From: Aliiroseovarius sp.
GTDB taxonomy: Bacteria > Pseudomonadota > Alphaproteobacteria > Rhodobacterales > Rhodobacteraceae
DNA length: 64,000 nucleotides
Direction: 5' to 3'
Assembly (NCBI RefSeq): GCF_030148435.1
Contig: NZ_JASBTN010000061.1
Coordinates: 35,584 to 99,583 of the forward strand
The stretch's first letter is position 1, and every line of letters begins with the position of its first letter. The translations under genes and the position numbers were made by a program. The notes beneath the pieces were generated by a model. It saw nothing but the letters and a program-made list of their open reading frames with translations, did not search any database and had not been told where the DNA came from. Below are positions 1-8,477 of this stretch, one piece after another.

Positions 1-914
1 TCGGCAAGGAAACCGTGCAGAATCTGATGGCGCTGCGTTTTGCCAATTCCCTGTGGGAACCGCTGTGGAATTCGACCCATGTTGACCATGTCCAGATCAC
101 CGTCGCCGAAAGCCTCGGCGTCGAGGGGCGCGGCGAATATTATGATCAATCCGGTGCCATGCGGGACATGGTGCAGAACCACCTGATGCAGCTCCTGTGC
201 CTGACCGCCATGGAGCCGCCGTCGAAATTCACCTCCGACTCGGTGCGAGACGAAAAGGTGAAGATCATCGAGGCGCTGGAGCCGGTGGCGCAATCCGACA
301 TCGTACGTGGCCAATACCGGGCGCAAGGCGCGGCGGGCAGCTATCGCGATCATGCCGGCAACCCCAGGAGCCGCACCGAGAGCTTCGTCGCGATCAAGGT
401 CAATATCGGCAACTGGCGCTGGGCGGGTACGCCGTTCTACCTGCGCACGGGCAAAAAGCTCCGTGCCCGCGCCTCCGAGATCGCCATCGTTTTCCGCGAC
501 CCGCCGCACATGATCTTTCCCAAGATGGAAGGGCGGCGCGGCAATGCCTTGATCATCCGGCTGCAACCGGACGAAGGCATCACGCTTCGCAACACGATCA
601 AGGAGCCCGGCCCCGGCGGTTTCCGCCTTGCCGAAGTGTCGCTGGACATGACCTTTGCCGACGCGCTGGACCAGCCTGCCGAACCGCAGGATGCCTACGA
701 GCGCCTCATCATGGATGTGATCCGCGGCGACCAGACCCTGTTCATGCGTGGCGACGAGGTCGAGGCGGCTTGGGCCTGGGCCGATCCGCTTATTTCCGGC
801 TGGGACGAGGCGGGGCTTGTCCCCGCGCCCTATGACCCCGGCGGCTCCGGCCCCGAGGACGCTCTGATGCTTTTGCATCGCGATGGCCGACGCTGGCGCG
901 AGGTCGAGGGCTAG
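1..914 (+). CDS. zwf: Glucose-6-phosphate 1-dehydrogenase, C-terminal part (5' end outside window)
   Basis: Oxidises glucose 6-phosphate to 6-phosphogluconolactone with NAD(P)+, the first step of the Entner-Doudoroff and oxidative pentose phosphate routes, in the cytoplasm. The frame is open from base 3, beginning G-K-E-T-V-Q-N, the motif just before the NADP-dehydrogenase C-terminal domain. 303 residues are visible, about 60% of a usual 480-500 residue enzyme. Family landmarks include GVEGRGEYYDQSGAMRDM and FYLRTGKKL. The gene is therefore cut by the window edge and not truncated in the genome. The next gene is convergent, so the usual downstream pgl is not adjacent here. The assignment is firm. 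Confidence 0.95.
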   Translation, partial: GKETVQNLMALRFANSLWEPLWNSTHVDHVQITVAESLGVEGRGEYYDQSGAMRDMVQNHLMQLLCLTAMEPPSKFTSDSVRDEKVKIIEALEPVAQSDIVRGQYRAQGAAGSYRDHAGNPRSRTESFVAIKVNIGNWRWAGTPFYLRTGKKLRARASEIAIVFRDPPHMIFPKMEGRRGNALIIRLQPDEGITLRNTIKEPGPGGFRLAEVSLDMTFADALDQPAEPQDAYERLIMDVIRGDQTLFMRGDEVEAAWAWADPLISGWDEAGLVPAPYDPGGSGPEDALMLLHRDGRRWREVEG

Positions 915-1015
915 GTCACACAGTGGCTTTGGGCGGCCTGGCCGGTAACGGGCGCCCCCGGCGGAAACAGGTCTGCAAGTGGGTCACGCTGCGTTTGCAC
1001 GCGGGTGAAAACAGA

Positions 1016-1047
1016 AGGGCCTTGCGAGGTTTCCCACGCAAGGCCCT
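1016..1047 (-). terminator. Stem-loop between zwf and the acyl-CoA dehydrogenase gene
   Basis: A perfect 11-bp inverted repeat (AGGGCCTTGCG / CGCAAGGCCCT) with a 10-nt loop lies between two convergent genes. Read leftward it is followed by a T-rich stretch (TTCTGTTTTC), so it most likely ends the dehydrogenase transcript. It may work in both directions. Confidence 0.6.
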
Positions 1048-1068
1048 GTAATCACACGAAATGAACGC

Positions 1069-2214
1069 TCAGAGCTTGTCCGGATTGGCCAGGATGTCCC
1101 GCGCGATGACCAGGCGCTGGATGTCGCTGGTGCCCTCGTAGATCTGGGTAATGCGCGCGTCGCGATAGATGCGTTCGACCGGGTGGTCGCGCAGGTAGCC
1201 GTAGCCGCCATAGGTCTGGATCGCGGCCGAACAGACCTCTTCGGCTATTTCCGACGCAAAGAGCTTGGCCATCGAGGCCTCGCGCAGCGCCGGCAGGCCC
1301 GCGTCCTTCACCCGGGCCGCATGCAGCACCATCTGGCGTGCCGCTTCGACCTTGGTGGCCATGTCCGCCAGACGGAAACCGACCGCCTGATGCTTGGCGA
1401 TCTCTACGCCGAAAGCCTTGCGCTCCTGGGCGTATTCGATCGCCAGTTCCAGCGCCCGTCGCGCCATGCCGACCGCCTGCGAAGCGATGCCGATCCGGCC
1501 CGCCTCGAGGTTGGCCAGCGCGATGCGATAGCCCTGGCCCTCGGCGCCCAGAAGGTTCTCGGCGGGCACGCGCATGTTCTCGAAGGACAGCTGGCAGGTA
1601 TCCGAACAGTGAATGCCCAGCTTTTCCTCGACCCGCACGACCTCGTAGCCGGGGGTATCGGTTTCGACGATAAAGGCGCTGATGCCCTTGGACCCGGCGG
1701 CCTTGTCGGTCACGGCAAAGACGATGATCATGCCGCCCTGGCTGCCCGAGGTGATGAACTGCTTCGACCCGTTCAGCACGTAATGATCGCCATCCCGCAC
1801 CGCCGTGGTGCGCAACTTCGAGGCGTCGGACCCCGCCTGCGGTTCGGTCAGGGCAAAGCCGCCGATCCACTCACCGCTGGCCAGTTTCGGCAGGTATTTC
1901 TTCTTCTGCTCCTCGCTGCCGTATTTCACGATCGGCCCGCAGCCGACCGAACTATGCACCGACAGGATAGTCGAACAGGCCCCATCACCCGCGGCAATCT
2001 CCTCGATCACGCTGGCATAGGTGACAGTGTCCAAGGCGATGCCGTCGTACTCCTCGGGCACGACCATACCCAGAAAGCCCAGCTCGCCCATCTCGTTCAG
2101 GACTTCGCGGGGAAACTCGCCGGTGCGATCACGTTCCTCGGCGCCCGGCCACAGGCGGTCGCGGGCAAATTGGCGGGCCATGTCGCGGATGGCGGCTTGG
2201 GTTTCGTCCAGCAT
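1069..2214 (-). CDS. Acyl-CoA dehydrogenase
   Basis: FAD-dependent enzyme that introduces the alpha-beta double bond into an acyl-CoA and passes electrons to ETF. The 381-residue length is typical of short/branched-chain family members. Visible motifs are [13 protein letters not shown] (flavin/substrate loop), ITSGSQ and, near the C-terminus, [20 protein letters not shown] followed by [16 protein letters not shown]. The ATG at 2214 was chosen over far upstream in-frame starts because AAGGAG precedes it by 7 nt and family members begin at this point. It is divergent from an AraC-type regulator, which may control it (inference). Chain-length preference cannot be read from the sequence. Confidence 0.92.
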   Translation of the reverse strand: MLDETQAAIRDMARQFARDRLWPGAEERDRTGEFPREVLNEMGELGFLGMVVPEEYDGIALDTVTYASVIEEIAAGDGACSTILSVHSSVGCGPIVKYGSEEQKKKYLPKLASGEWIGGFALTEPQAGSDASKLRTTAVRDGDHYVLNGSKQFITSGSQGGMIIVFAVTDKAAGSKGISAFIVETDTPGYEVVRVEEKLGIHCSDTCQLSFENMRVPAENLLGAEGQGYRIALANLEAGRIGIASQAVGMARRALELAIEYAQERKAFGVEIAKHQAVGFRLADMATKVEAARQMVLHAARVKDAGLPALREASMAKLFASEIAEEVCSAAIQTYGGYGYLRDHPVERIYRDARITQIYEGTSDIQRLVIARDILANPDKL

Positions 2215-2334
2215 GTGGGTCTCCTTCGGTGATCCGGGCGGTGATCCGGCGCGGAAATAGGTTCGGGTCAAGGATAGAATTGAAACCTGTCGCAGGCGAT
2301 GCCAATATCTTTCAGAATTCTGACAGAAAATACC

Positions 2335-3342
2335 ATGCCCCAGACCCCGCCCCTTCCAAGCCTGATTCCACCCGCCTTCGTCGCGGAGGCGATCGAATGC
2401 GGCCGTGTGGCGGGGGTCGACATGGCCGCGCTGCTGGACGAGCTGGGCCTGGATGGCGACGCCCTTGACCGGCTGGATGCGGATGGGTTCGGGCGCATCT
2501 GGCTGGAGCTGTCCTTTCGCATGCAGGACGAGTTCTTCGGGCTGGGTGCCCGCCCCATGCGACCGGGCAGTTTTACCCTGCTGGGCCATGCCACCCGGCA
2601 GGCCGCCAGCCTGGAAGTCGCCCTGGCGCGCGCCCTGCGTTTCCTGACAATCCTGCTGGATGAGCCCTCGGGGCGGCTCACCATCGACGGACGTCTGGCC
2701 CATGTCACGCTGTCCGAAAGCGGCCCGCCCCGGTCGGCCTTCGCCTATCGGGTCTATTTCATCATCCTGCACAGCCTGAACTGCTGGCTGGTCGGCGAAC
2801 GTATCCCGATCCGCCAGATGCAGTTTCGCTGCACCGAACCCGACGGCACCAACGACTACGGCGATTTCTTCGGCGTACCGGTCCGGTTCGGCGCCAAGCA
2901 AGGGCGCATGAGTTTCGAGCGTAAATACCTGCGCAAGCCGGTGAACCGAAACGAGCGCGCCTTGAAGAGCTTCCTGCGCACCGCCCCGACCGCTTTTCTG
3001 TCCGGCTATCGCCATGGGGACGGGATCAAGGCGCGGGTGGTGGCGGAGCTGTCGACCGGCGATGCGGAGGCCTGGGCCAGCCTGGACGAGATTGCCGCAA
3101 GGCTGGGCCTGTCCCCTTCGACCCTGCACCGGCGGCTGAAGGAGGAAGGCCAGAGCTTTGGCGAGATCAAGGAGGAACGCCGCCGTAACCTCGCCGTCTC
3201 GCTTCTGAAAAAGACCGACCTGCCGGTGGCCGAGATCGCCGCGCGGGTGGGCTACGCCGAACCCAGCGCCTTTTTCCGTGCCTTTCACCGCTGGTTCGAC
3301 ACGACCCCGACGGCGATGCGGACCCGGGATTCAAAGGCGTGA
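2335..3342 (+). CDS. AraC-family transcriptional regulator
   Basis: DNA-binding regulator of 335 residues. The N-terminal two thirds resemble the arabinose-binding-like domain of the OruR/ArgR-type AraC subfamily. The last ~95 residues hold the double helix-turn-helix, with LDEIAARLGLSPSTLHRRLK as the first helix pair and VAEIAARVGYAEPSAFFRAF as the signature second one. The ATG at 2335 (M-P-Q-T) is preferred to the in-frame ATG at 2299, which lies inside the intergenic promoter region. It is transcribed away from the acyl-CoA dehydrogenase gene, and regulators of this subfamily often control a divergent catabolic gene. The ligand is unknown. Confidence 0.88.
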   Translation: MPQTPPLPSLIPPAFVAEAIECGRVAGVDMAALLDELGLDGDALDRLDADGFGRIWLELSFRMQDEFFGLGARPMRPGSFTLLGHATRQAASLEVALARALRFLTILLDEPSGRLTIDGRLAHVTLSESGPPRSAFAYRVYFIILHSLNCWLVGERIPIRQMQFRCTEPDGTNDYGDFFGVPVRFGAKQGRMSFERKYLRKPVNRNERALKSFLRTAPTAFLSGYRHGDGIKARVVAELSTGDAEAWASLDEIAARLGLSPSTLHRRLKEEGQSFGEIKEERRRNLAVSLLKKTDLPVAEIAARVGYAEPSAFFRAFHRWFDTTPTAMRTRDSKA

Positions 3343-3344
3343 TT

Positions 3345-4060
3345 AGGGCCTGGCGCGGCTCGACCTCTTGCAGGATACGGTCCAGTACGGAAAAGATCAC
3401 GTCCACGTCCCCGGCTTTGATGGTCAGGGGCGGACGGTTTTTCAGGACATTGTCCCAGCCCCCCGCGCTGCCGATCAGGATGAGGTGATCCCACATGCGG
3501 TTCTTGACATGGGCGCAGATTTCCGTGGCCTCGGACCCATGCGGGCGGATCAGTTCACCCCCCCCAGAAACAACCCCATGCCGCACACGTCGCCGACGCA
3601 GGCGTATGCCGCTTCCAGTTTGCGCAGGCCCGCAATCAGGCGCGCGCCCATCACCCGCGCGTTTCCTGCAAGCCTTCATCATCGACGATATTCAGAACCT
3701 CCTCGCCGATGCGGCAGGACAGGGTCAAGCCGCCGAAAGAAAAAAAAGAACCCGATCCCGTTGTCGAAGCTTTCGGCAATTTCCCGGATGGTGGCCATTA
3801 CCGATGGGTTTGCCCATGATGACATTGTCCGGTACCGCGCCCTGCTGTTCGAACCCGAGGTAACAGCCGCCCAGACAACCCAGGCCGGTCTGCACTTCAT
3901 CAGCGATGCACAACCCGCGCGTCGCACGAATTTTCTCATATACCGCAGTCAGATAGGCCTTTGGCGGGATGATCTGCCCGCCGACCGAGGGGAATGTTTC
4001 GGCAATAAACCCCGCGCCCCTGCCCGCGCTCCCGAAGCGCCGAATTCCCATCGAGAATCC
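3345..4060 (-). pseudogene. Decayed class III aminotransferase (C-terminal remnant)
   Basis: Fragments of one PLP-dependent class III aminotransferase are spread over different frames of the minus strand. 4051-3790 encodes AETFPSVGGQIIPPKAYL and CIADEVQTGLG. After a frameshift, IAESFDNGIG appears around 3790-3750. After another shift, GLTLSCRIGEEVLNIVDDEG appears around 3740-3680. Then 3560-3350 encodes ELIRPHGSEATEICAHVKNR and the C-terminal VLKNRPPLTIKAGDVDVIF. The second break falls at an A-rich run (3735-3752), a likely slippage mutation. The family often carries an N-terminal phosphotransferase domain, and nothing upstream of about 4060 matches it. At least two frameshifts and the missing N-terminus make function very unlikely. 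Confidence 0.85.
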
Positions 4061-4120
4061 GGCAGCGCCATGCGTTGCGGAACGTCGTTTCGCATCCCCA
4101 CAGGCGGCGCTTGTGGAAGG

Positions 4121-4774
4121 TCAGGCGGACTGTTCGGACAGGAGGTGATCCAGGATGCGACCGTAGGTCTTTACACCCTGCGCACCACTCACAAGGTGTT
4201 GCTTGTCAAAGATCATCGCGGGCACGCCGGTCACGCCACGGCTGGTCCAGAACTGCTCCTTTTCGCGTACCGTGGCGGCATGGCTGCCGACCTCCAGCAT
4301 CTTCAGGACCGCGCCACGGTCAAACTCCAGGCCCGCCGCTACATCGGCCAACACCTGCGGGTCCGCCAGATCGGCGCGCCGGGTGAAATAGGCGGTGAAA
4401 AGCGCCAGTTTGACCTCATGCGCCCTGCCCTGCGCCGCCGCCCAGTCGATCAGTTGATGGGCCCGGAAGGTGTTGACCATGCGCATGTCGTCGGAGAATG
4501 CGAAGGTAAAGCCCACCTCCGCCCCCAGCGCGGTCAACCGGTCACGCGCGGCCAGGGATTCCGCGGCGCTGGTGCCGTATTTGGCGGCCAGATGCTCCTG
4601 CAGGTTCTCCCCCTCCTCCGGCATCTGCGGGTTGAGCTCGAACGGGTGCCAATGCAGTTCCAAGGCAACCGCACGGGCCTCGGCGGCCCTGGCCAGCTGG
4701 TTATAGCCCACCGCACACCAGGGGCAGACGACATCCGAGACGATGTCCACGCGAAGCGATGCCTGAGCGGTCAT
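4121..4774 (-). CDS. DsbA-family (FrnE-like) thiol oxidoreductase
   Basis: 217-residue thioredoxin-fold protein of the DsbA/FrnE group. The CPWC active site sits near residue 17 (IVSDVVCPWCAVG). The helical insertion follows, and the cis-Pro region reads GVTGVPAMIFD. There is no signal peptide, so a cytoplasmic role is likely, either disulfide exchange or a glutathione-dependent isomerase-like activity. Family members of this kind are often called polyketide-synthesis FrnE proteins, and no polyketide genes are nearby. The ATG at 4774 gives the canonical start. It stands alone between an aminotransferase pseudogene and tRNA-Glu. Confidence 0.88.
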   Translation of the reverse strand: MTAQASLRVDIVSDVVCPWCAVGYNQLARAAEARAVALELHWHPFELNPQMPEEGENLQEHLAAKYGTSAAESLAARDRLTALGAEVGFTFAFSDDMRMVNTFRAHQLIDWAAAQGRAHEVKLALFTAYFTRRADLADPQVLADVAAGLEFDRGAVLKMLEVGSHAATVREKEQFWTSRGVTGVPAMIFDKQHLVSGAQGVKTYGRILDHLLSEQSA

Positions 4775-4941
4775 GGCGGGTTCCTTGCAAACATGTGACT
4801 AACATAGGGCCGGTGCAGCGGGAAACCTAGCTGGCGCCCGAGGGTTTCTGGCGACGCCCCGGGCAAGAAAAACCGGCTTTCGCACAAAATCCCTCTTGCG
4901 CCCTACCGGTGTTTTCCCTAGAACCCGCCTCACCACAGCGT

Positions 4942-5016
4942 GGCCCGTTCGTCTATCGGTTAGGACGCCAGGTTTTCAACCTGGAAAGAGGGGTTCGATT
5001 CCCCTACGGGCTGCCA
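4942..5016 (+). tRNA. tRNA-Glu (anticodon TTC)
   Basis: A complete 75-nt cloverleaf can be drawn. The 7-bp acceptor stem is GGCCCGT/ACGGGCT, with a G-U first pair. The anticodon stem is CCAGG/CCTGG with loop TTTTCAA, giving anticodon TTC at 4975-4977. The T arm is GGGGTTCGATTCCCC, and a CCA end is encoded. An integrase fragment runs antisense into its 3' half, so this tRNA was probably the integration site of a lost element. Confidence 0.97.
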
Positions 5017-5404
5017 CATCCTTCAGAAAAGCGTTGTTTTCCAAGGAGTCAGCGTCGGCAATAGTCCCACTATCGTCTTCGACGCTGGGAAGTGGGACTT
5101 TTTTGCGTTCCGGCTCCCTGCGTTCGAATTGTTGGAAGGCAAGTTTGCGGCGGTTCGCGTCTTCAGTGTAGCGCTGGGCTTCAGAAAGAGTCTGATGCCC
5201 CGTAACGGCCATTATCTCGTGCGCCGTTGCTCCGCTCTCCGCCATGGCGACCGATCCTGCTTTGCGAAGCCCATGCATCGCGCATTTTTTCGGCAGACCA
5301 GCCGCATCGCACCAATCCCGGAACTTGTTCCCCATCCCCTTCGTCGAAAACGGCTTGCCGTACTCAGTTACGATGTAGGTCTCGTCACCGGTTCCCGCGT
5401 TCAC
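4976..5404 (-). pseudogene. Tyrosine recombinase (phage/island integrase), C-terminal fragment
   Basis: The 142-residue frame holds the C-terminal half of a tyrosine recombinase catalytic domain: HGLRKAG (HxxR box), VTGHQTLSEAQRYT (GH box and the nucleophilic Tyr). The first catalytic Arg, the core-binding domain and the N-terminus are absent, so it cannot be a working integrase. The last ~13 codons (ARRGIEPLFPG) are antisense tRNA-Glu sequence, and the TGA stop overlaps the anticodon. Upstream, the frame meets an unrelated fragment at about 5400. It is the remnant of an element that used tRNA-Glu as attB. Only the opposite end of that element could show its extent, and no second copy of the tRNA 3' end was found in the window. 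Confidence 0.85.
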
Positions 5405-5690
5405 CGTTCGTGTTCAACGCCGCAACCAAATGGTGGCGGGCGACCTTGACCGGCTCATCCTCACAGAGGTCGTAGTGGAACACATCGCCGTCGCCCGTAC
5501 GCCCCTCAAGCACGCCGTTTTCGAGGATTGCGACCAACCGTTCAGCGGGACCGTGGAGACCCATACCTGCTTGCTGGCGCAGGTGTTCTGTCACCGGAGG
5601 ATACCGCAGGCTATCCCACGTCAATCCGACCTGTGTCGGGTTCCAGTGCATCAACTCATACACCATGGCTTCAAGCCCCCCGTTTTCCAT
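5385..5690 (-). pseudogene. Phage-like replication protein fragment (tentative)
   Basis: About 100 residues between a TRAP-permease remnant and the integrase fragment (MENGGLEAMVYELMHWN, then RYPPVTEHLRQQAG and VFHYDLCEDEPVKVARHHL). The composition resembles the C-terminal region of phage primase-helicase-like proteins (DUF5906 type), recognised from memory only. It shares a continuous frame with the permease remnant upstream, which must be an accidental fusion. It has no start of its own and ends at 5385. With the integrase piece it suggests one decayed mobile element. Confidence 0.4.
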
Positions 5691-6230
5691 CCTCGGCAAG
5701 GCCACAAGCAGGGCGATGATGATCGCTTCCATGAACATGCCCGGAACCGCATAGGCCAGCAGGATCATGACAGGGATCAGCATCGGCGACATCTCAAGCG
5801 ACGTGAGCCAGTGCGAAAACGCGCCCGGCAGGTCGGCAAAACCCGGGAACCGCACGTAAATCAGCACTCCCCGGATGATGGTGAAGATCATCACCTACAT
5901 TATCGCGGTCTGCGGATGCATGTCCATCAGTTCCGCCGACCGGATGCCGCGAATGAGCGCCTTGAGCACGACGACGAAGGCGCCGATCACCCCGCCCTCG
6001 GTCGGGCAGCCCCAGGCATCGCCGCCAAAGGGGGTGTAGACGAAGGGGAAGATCATCACGACGACAAAGACGGTGGGACGCGCGGGCGGCAGAGACACAA
6101 GGCGCCCTTTCCGGGTGAAACCTGAATCCGCCGGGCCGAAGCCCTTGATCGTGACCGCCATGCCAATGCCCAGACGCACCGGGACCAGCCGACCGCCCGA
6201 AACTACAAGGCCGTTTGCAATCGGTTCCAT
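5690..6230 (-). pseudogene. TRAP transporter large permease (DctM), broken
   Basis: Two in-frame blocks of a DctM-type membrane subunit are separated by an amber stop at 5895-5897. The first, from 6230, contains TVFVVVMIFPFVYTPFG and PTEGGVIGAFVVVLKALIRG. The second, from 5894, contains MIFTIIRGVLIYVRFPGFAD and SPMLIPVMILLAYAVPGMFM. Family DctM proteins have about 430 residues, and only the C-terminal half remains here, itself cut at about 5690 where phage-like sequence begins. No periplasmic binding protein or small DctQ subunit gene is nearby. Truncation at both ends and an internal stop argue against function. Confidence 0.75.
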
Positions 6231-6685
6231 ATCCCTGCCCCTTGCCTGTCGCAGCTTGGGACATGCCTGGATACATGCTTTGCTTAAATCCCGGTCTGGG
6301 TGGCGGCATTGGCCACCAGCGGCACGGCGGCGGGTCGTTCGTCGTTGCGCAGGAAGGGCAAGGGACCGGCGTCCGGTTCAGAATGCGTCGCTTGGTTTTC
6401 CTCCCGGCTCATGCGGTTGCATGAGAGACATGGTGGCCCGCAACTGCCCGTCTGGCATGAAGGAAATCGCGTCCTGGTGCCAATTCCGCTCCTGCCGCTC
6501 AACCGGCCAGCCAATCCGGCTTGGGTTGGTCGTTTTGTCCCGACAGAAAATATTCCTGAGAAACGGGTCAAGGGGCCGCATGCAAACGCACGCCTGTTCA
6601 CGTCCCGCGCTTGCCGGGGTGATCCAACACCCGGGCATCCCGGTTGCGCCCGCCTGACGATGCAGCCTCTTTCGGGTCTCCGCCC
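6231..6685. other. 455-bp gap without a recognisable gene
   Basis: Only short frames with no family resemblance are present. No tRNA, strong terminator or repeat was seen. It may contain further decayed remnants of the same region. Confidence 0.5.
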
Positions 6686-7771
6686 CTATACGGCCGCTTC
6701 GTTGCCGTCGGCAAGATCCGAAAGAATGACATCCTCCCGGCCGGCAGCATGGCCTTCGCCGCCCGCCATCGCCTTTTCGAAAAATGTGGCCTGCGCCCGT
6801 CCCCCATATTTAGAAGCGTAGAGCGCAATATCCGCATCCTCGAGCATCTGTTCGGCGACCGGTCGGGCATAGAGCGTGCTTTCAACCATGCCAATACTGG
6901 CCGAGATGCGGCAGGGTTCCCCTCGGAAGTCGAACGGCTGTTCAAGTCGGAAGATCATGCGCTGCGCGATGGTCAAAAGAAGAGCACGTTCGGTCAGGCC
7001 CGGGAACACCAGGACGAATTCATCCCCCCCGACCCGGGCGACCGTGTCGTCGGCACGGGTTTCTTCGAGCAGAATCCGGGACACTTCCTGCAATACGTGA
7101 TCCCCGGCTGCATGCCCCAGCGTGTCGTTTACCGCCTTGAAGTGATCCAGGTCGAGATGCACCAGCGCGAAGGGCATCCGCCGGCTGATCAACCGATGCA
7201 GCACTTCGTTCAGCGACAGACGGTTGGCCAGCCCGGTCAACATGTCCGATCCGGCCCGCGCGACGGCCGCGTCCTTCTCGCCCCGCAGCTTCGTGGACAG
7301 CTGGCCGCTGGCGGCCTGTGCAGCCGACTTGGACTCGACCAGATAGAGCAATTCCAGCGTCAGGTCCGTGGCGGGAAAATCCGACCCCGCCAACCCGTAG
7401 CGGGCCACGGCCTCTACCACCGAAATCCCGAAACTGAGGTTCAGCAGGACCATGCCCTCACCGGGCAGGCAGACCGCTGTGCCAACCAGCTGGGTTGCAT
7501 GTTCGTCATGCAGGCGCACATGAATCTTGACCCCCTCGTTTTCACGGACATCGGTTATCGACCGGATTTTACGCGGGCGGCGCAGGGCGAAGGCACGCAG
7601 AAAGCTCTGCCCCACCATGTCTGGCAGGGGCAGCACCTTTGCCAATGTGGGGCCGACATGCCGGATCAGGCCACGCGCATCCACCAACAGGTGCATCGGC
7701 ATCAACCGGTCGAGATTGGCGACCCCCATCACGATGTTGCCGGTCTGCATTACGGGTGTGCTCATCCTCAT
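6686..7771 (-). CDS. Diguanylate cyclase with N-terminal H-NOX-associated domain
   Basis: 361-residue signalling enzyme. The N-terminal ~150 residues look like the H-NOX-associated (HNOBA) sensor domain found in partners of H-NOX proteins. A short linker helix follows. The GGDEF domain then begins around residue 175 (DMLTGLANRLSLNEVL) and carries an intact active site, ARVGGDEFVLVFPGL, near residue 250. It should make cyclic di-GMP from two GTP, controlling surface attachment or motility. No EAL domain is present. The ATG overlaps the TGA of the H-NOX gene (ATGA), showing translational coupling and a joint role in which the H-NOX protein modulates the cyclase. Such pairs are described in Roseobacter relatives. 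The direction of regulation is not readable. Confidence 0.9.
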   Translation of the reverse strand: MRMSTPVMQTGNIVMGVANLDRLMPMHLLVDARGLIRHVGPTLAKVLPLPDMVGQSFLRAFALRRPRKIRSITDVRENEGVKIHVRLHDEHATQLVGTAVCLPGEGMVLLNLSFGISVVEAVARYGLAGSDFPATDLTLELLYLVESKSAAQAASGQLSTKLRGEKDAAVARAGSDMLTGLANRLSLNEVLHRLISRRMPFALVHLDLDHFKAVNDTLGHAAGDHVLQEVSRILLEETRADDTVARVGGDEFVLVFPGLTERALLLTIAQRMIFRLEQPFDFRGEPCRISASIGMVESTLYARPVAEQMLEDADIALYASKYGGRAQATFFEKAMAGGEGHAAGREDVILSDLADGNEAAV

Positions 7772-8352
7772 GTCCCCGCTGCCAGGTTGAAGGTCCGGCC
7801 TTTCTGGAAACCGGTGTCCAGCAGACGGATCGAAATCGTTTCCACGCCCCCCGAGCGGCCGACGTAATCCAGCAACGCCAGGGCACCATAATCATCTGCG
7901 AGACCACGCATCATGCCGATGAATGCATGGGCGAAGCCGGCGATCCGACAGGACACGGTCAGGGTGAATTCGCCATTGCCGTGCTCCAACAGCTCCAGTT
8001 CGGGCAATTCCAGCTCCTGCACCGCCAAACGGGCGCGCCCGGGCAGCTCATCCAGCGAATGCAGGAAATCCTCGTAGTCCACGCCGCCGAATCGCAACAG
8101 TCGGCGCACCCGCTCCGAGCTTTCGTGCGTCACCATGAAGGTCCCGAGATCCTCAAGCAGGTCCGCGCGCGTCTTCTCAAGCCGCAGAGAAGCCGCGTCC
8201 AGCACCTGGTTCGTCAGCGCATCCTCATAGACGAACATCGGTTCGAAGCTTTCGAACTCGCAATCAATATCCTCCATCACGGCGACCCAGAGTCCGTTGC
8301 CATAGGTGCGGCGGAGGAAGTTTTCCAACGACCTGTTGATCAGACCGTGCAT
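7768..8352 (-). CDS. H-NOX (heme NO-binding) domain protein, atypical ligand residues
   Basis: 194-residue stand-alone H-NOX fold protein starting at the canonical M-H-G-L-I-N, with an AGAGGG-like ribosome site upstream. The in-frame GTG three codons earlier is less likely. Family members bind heme through a histidine near residue 102 and hold its propionates with a YxSxR motif. Here the segment aligned with the proximal histidine reads FLHSLDELPGRARL, with Pro104 at the ligand position. The YxSxR motif reads T132-V-S-C-R136. The only nearby histidine, His98, is offset. Heme binding may therefore be altered or absent. The gene overlaps the cyclase gene downstream by 4 bp, so the product most likely regulates it. 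Confidence 0.85.
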   Translation of the reverse strand: MHGLINRSLENFLRRTYGNGLWVAVMEDIDCEFESFEPMFVYEDALTNQVLDAASLRLEKTRADLLEDLGTFMVTHESSERVRRLLRFGGVDYEDFLHSLDELPGRARLAVQELELPELELLEHGNGEFTLTVSCRIAGFAHAFIGMMRGLADDYGALALLDYVGRSGGVETISIRLLDTGFQKGRTFNLAAGT

Positions 8353-8477
8353 GTGTCTCACCCTCTGCTTCTTTCCGGCAGATTACGGACCAGGTGTTAA
8401 GAAACAGTTCTTTCCTTTCATATGGATATATGCCGATCGCCGCGGGGCCACCGGAAGATCACCACATGCGCAATGGA

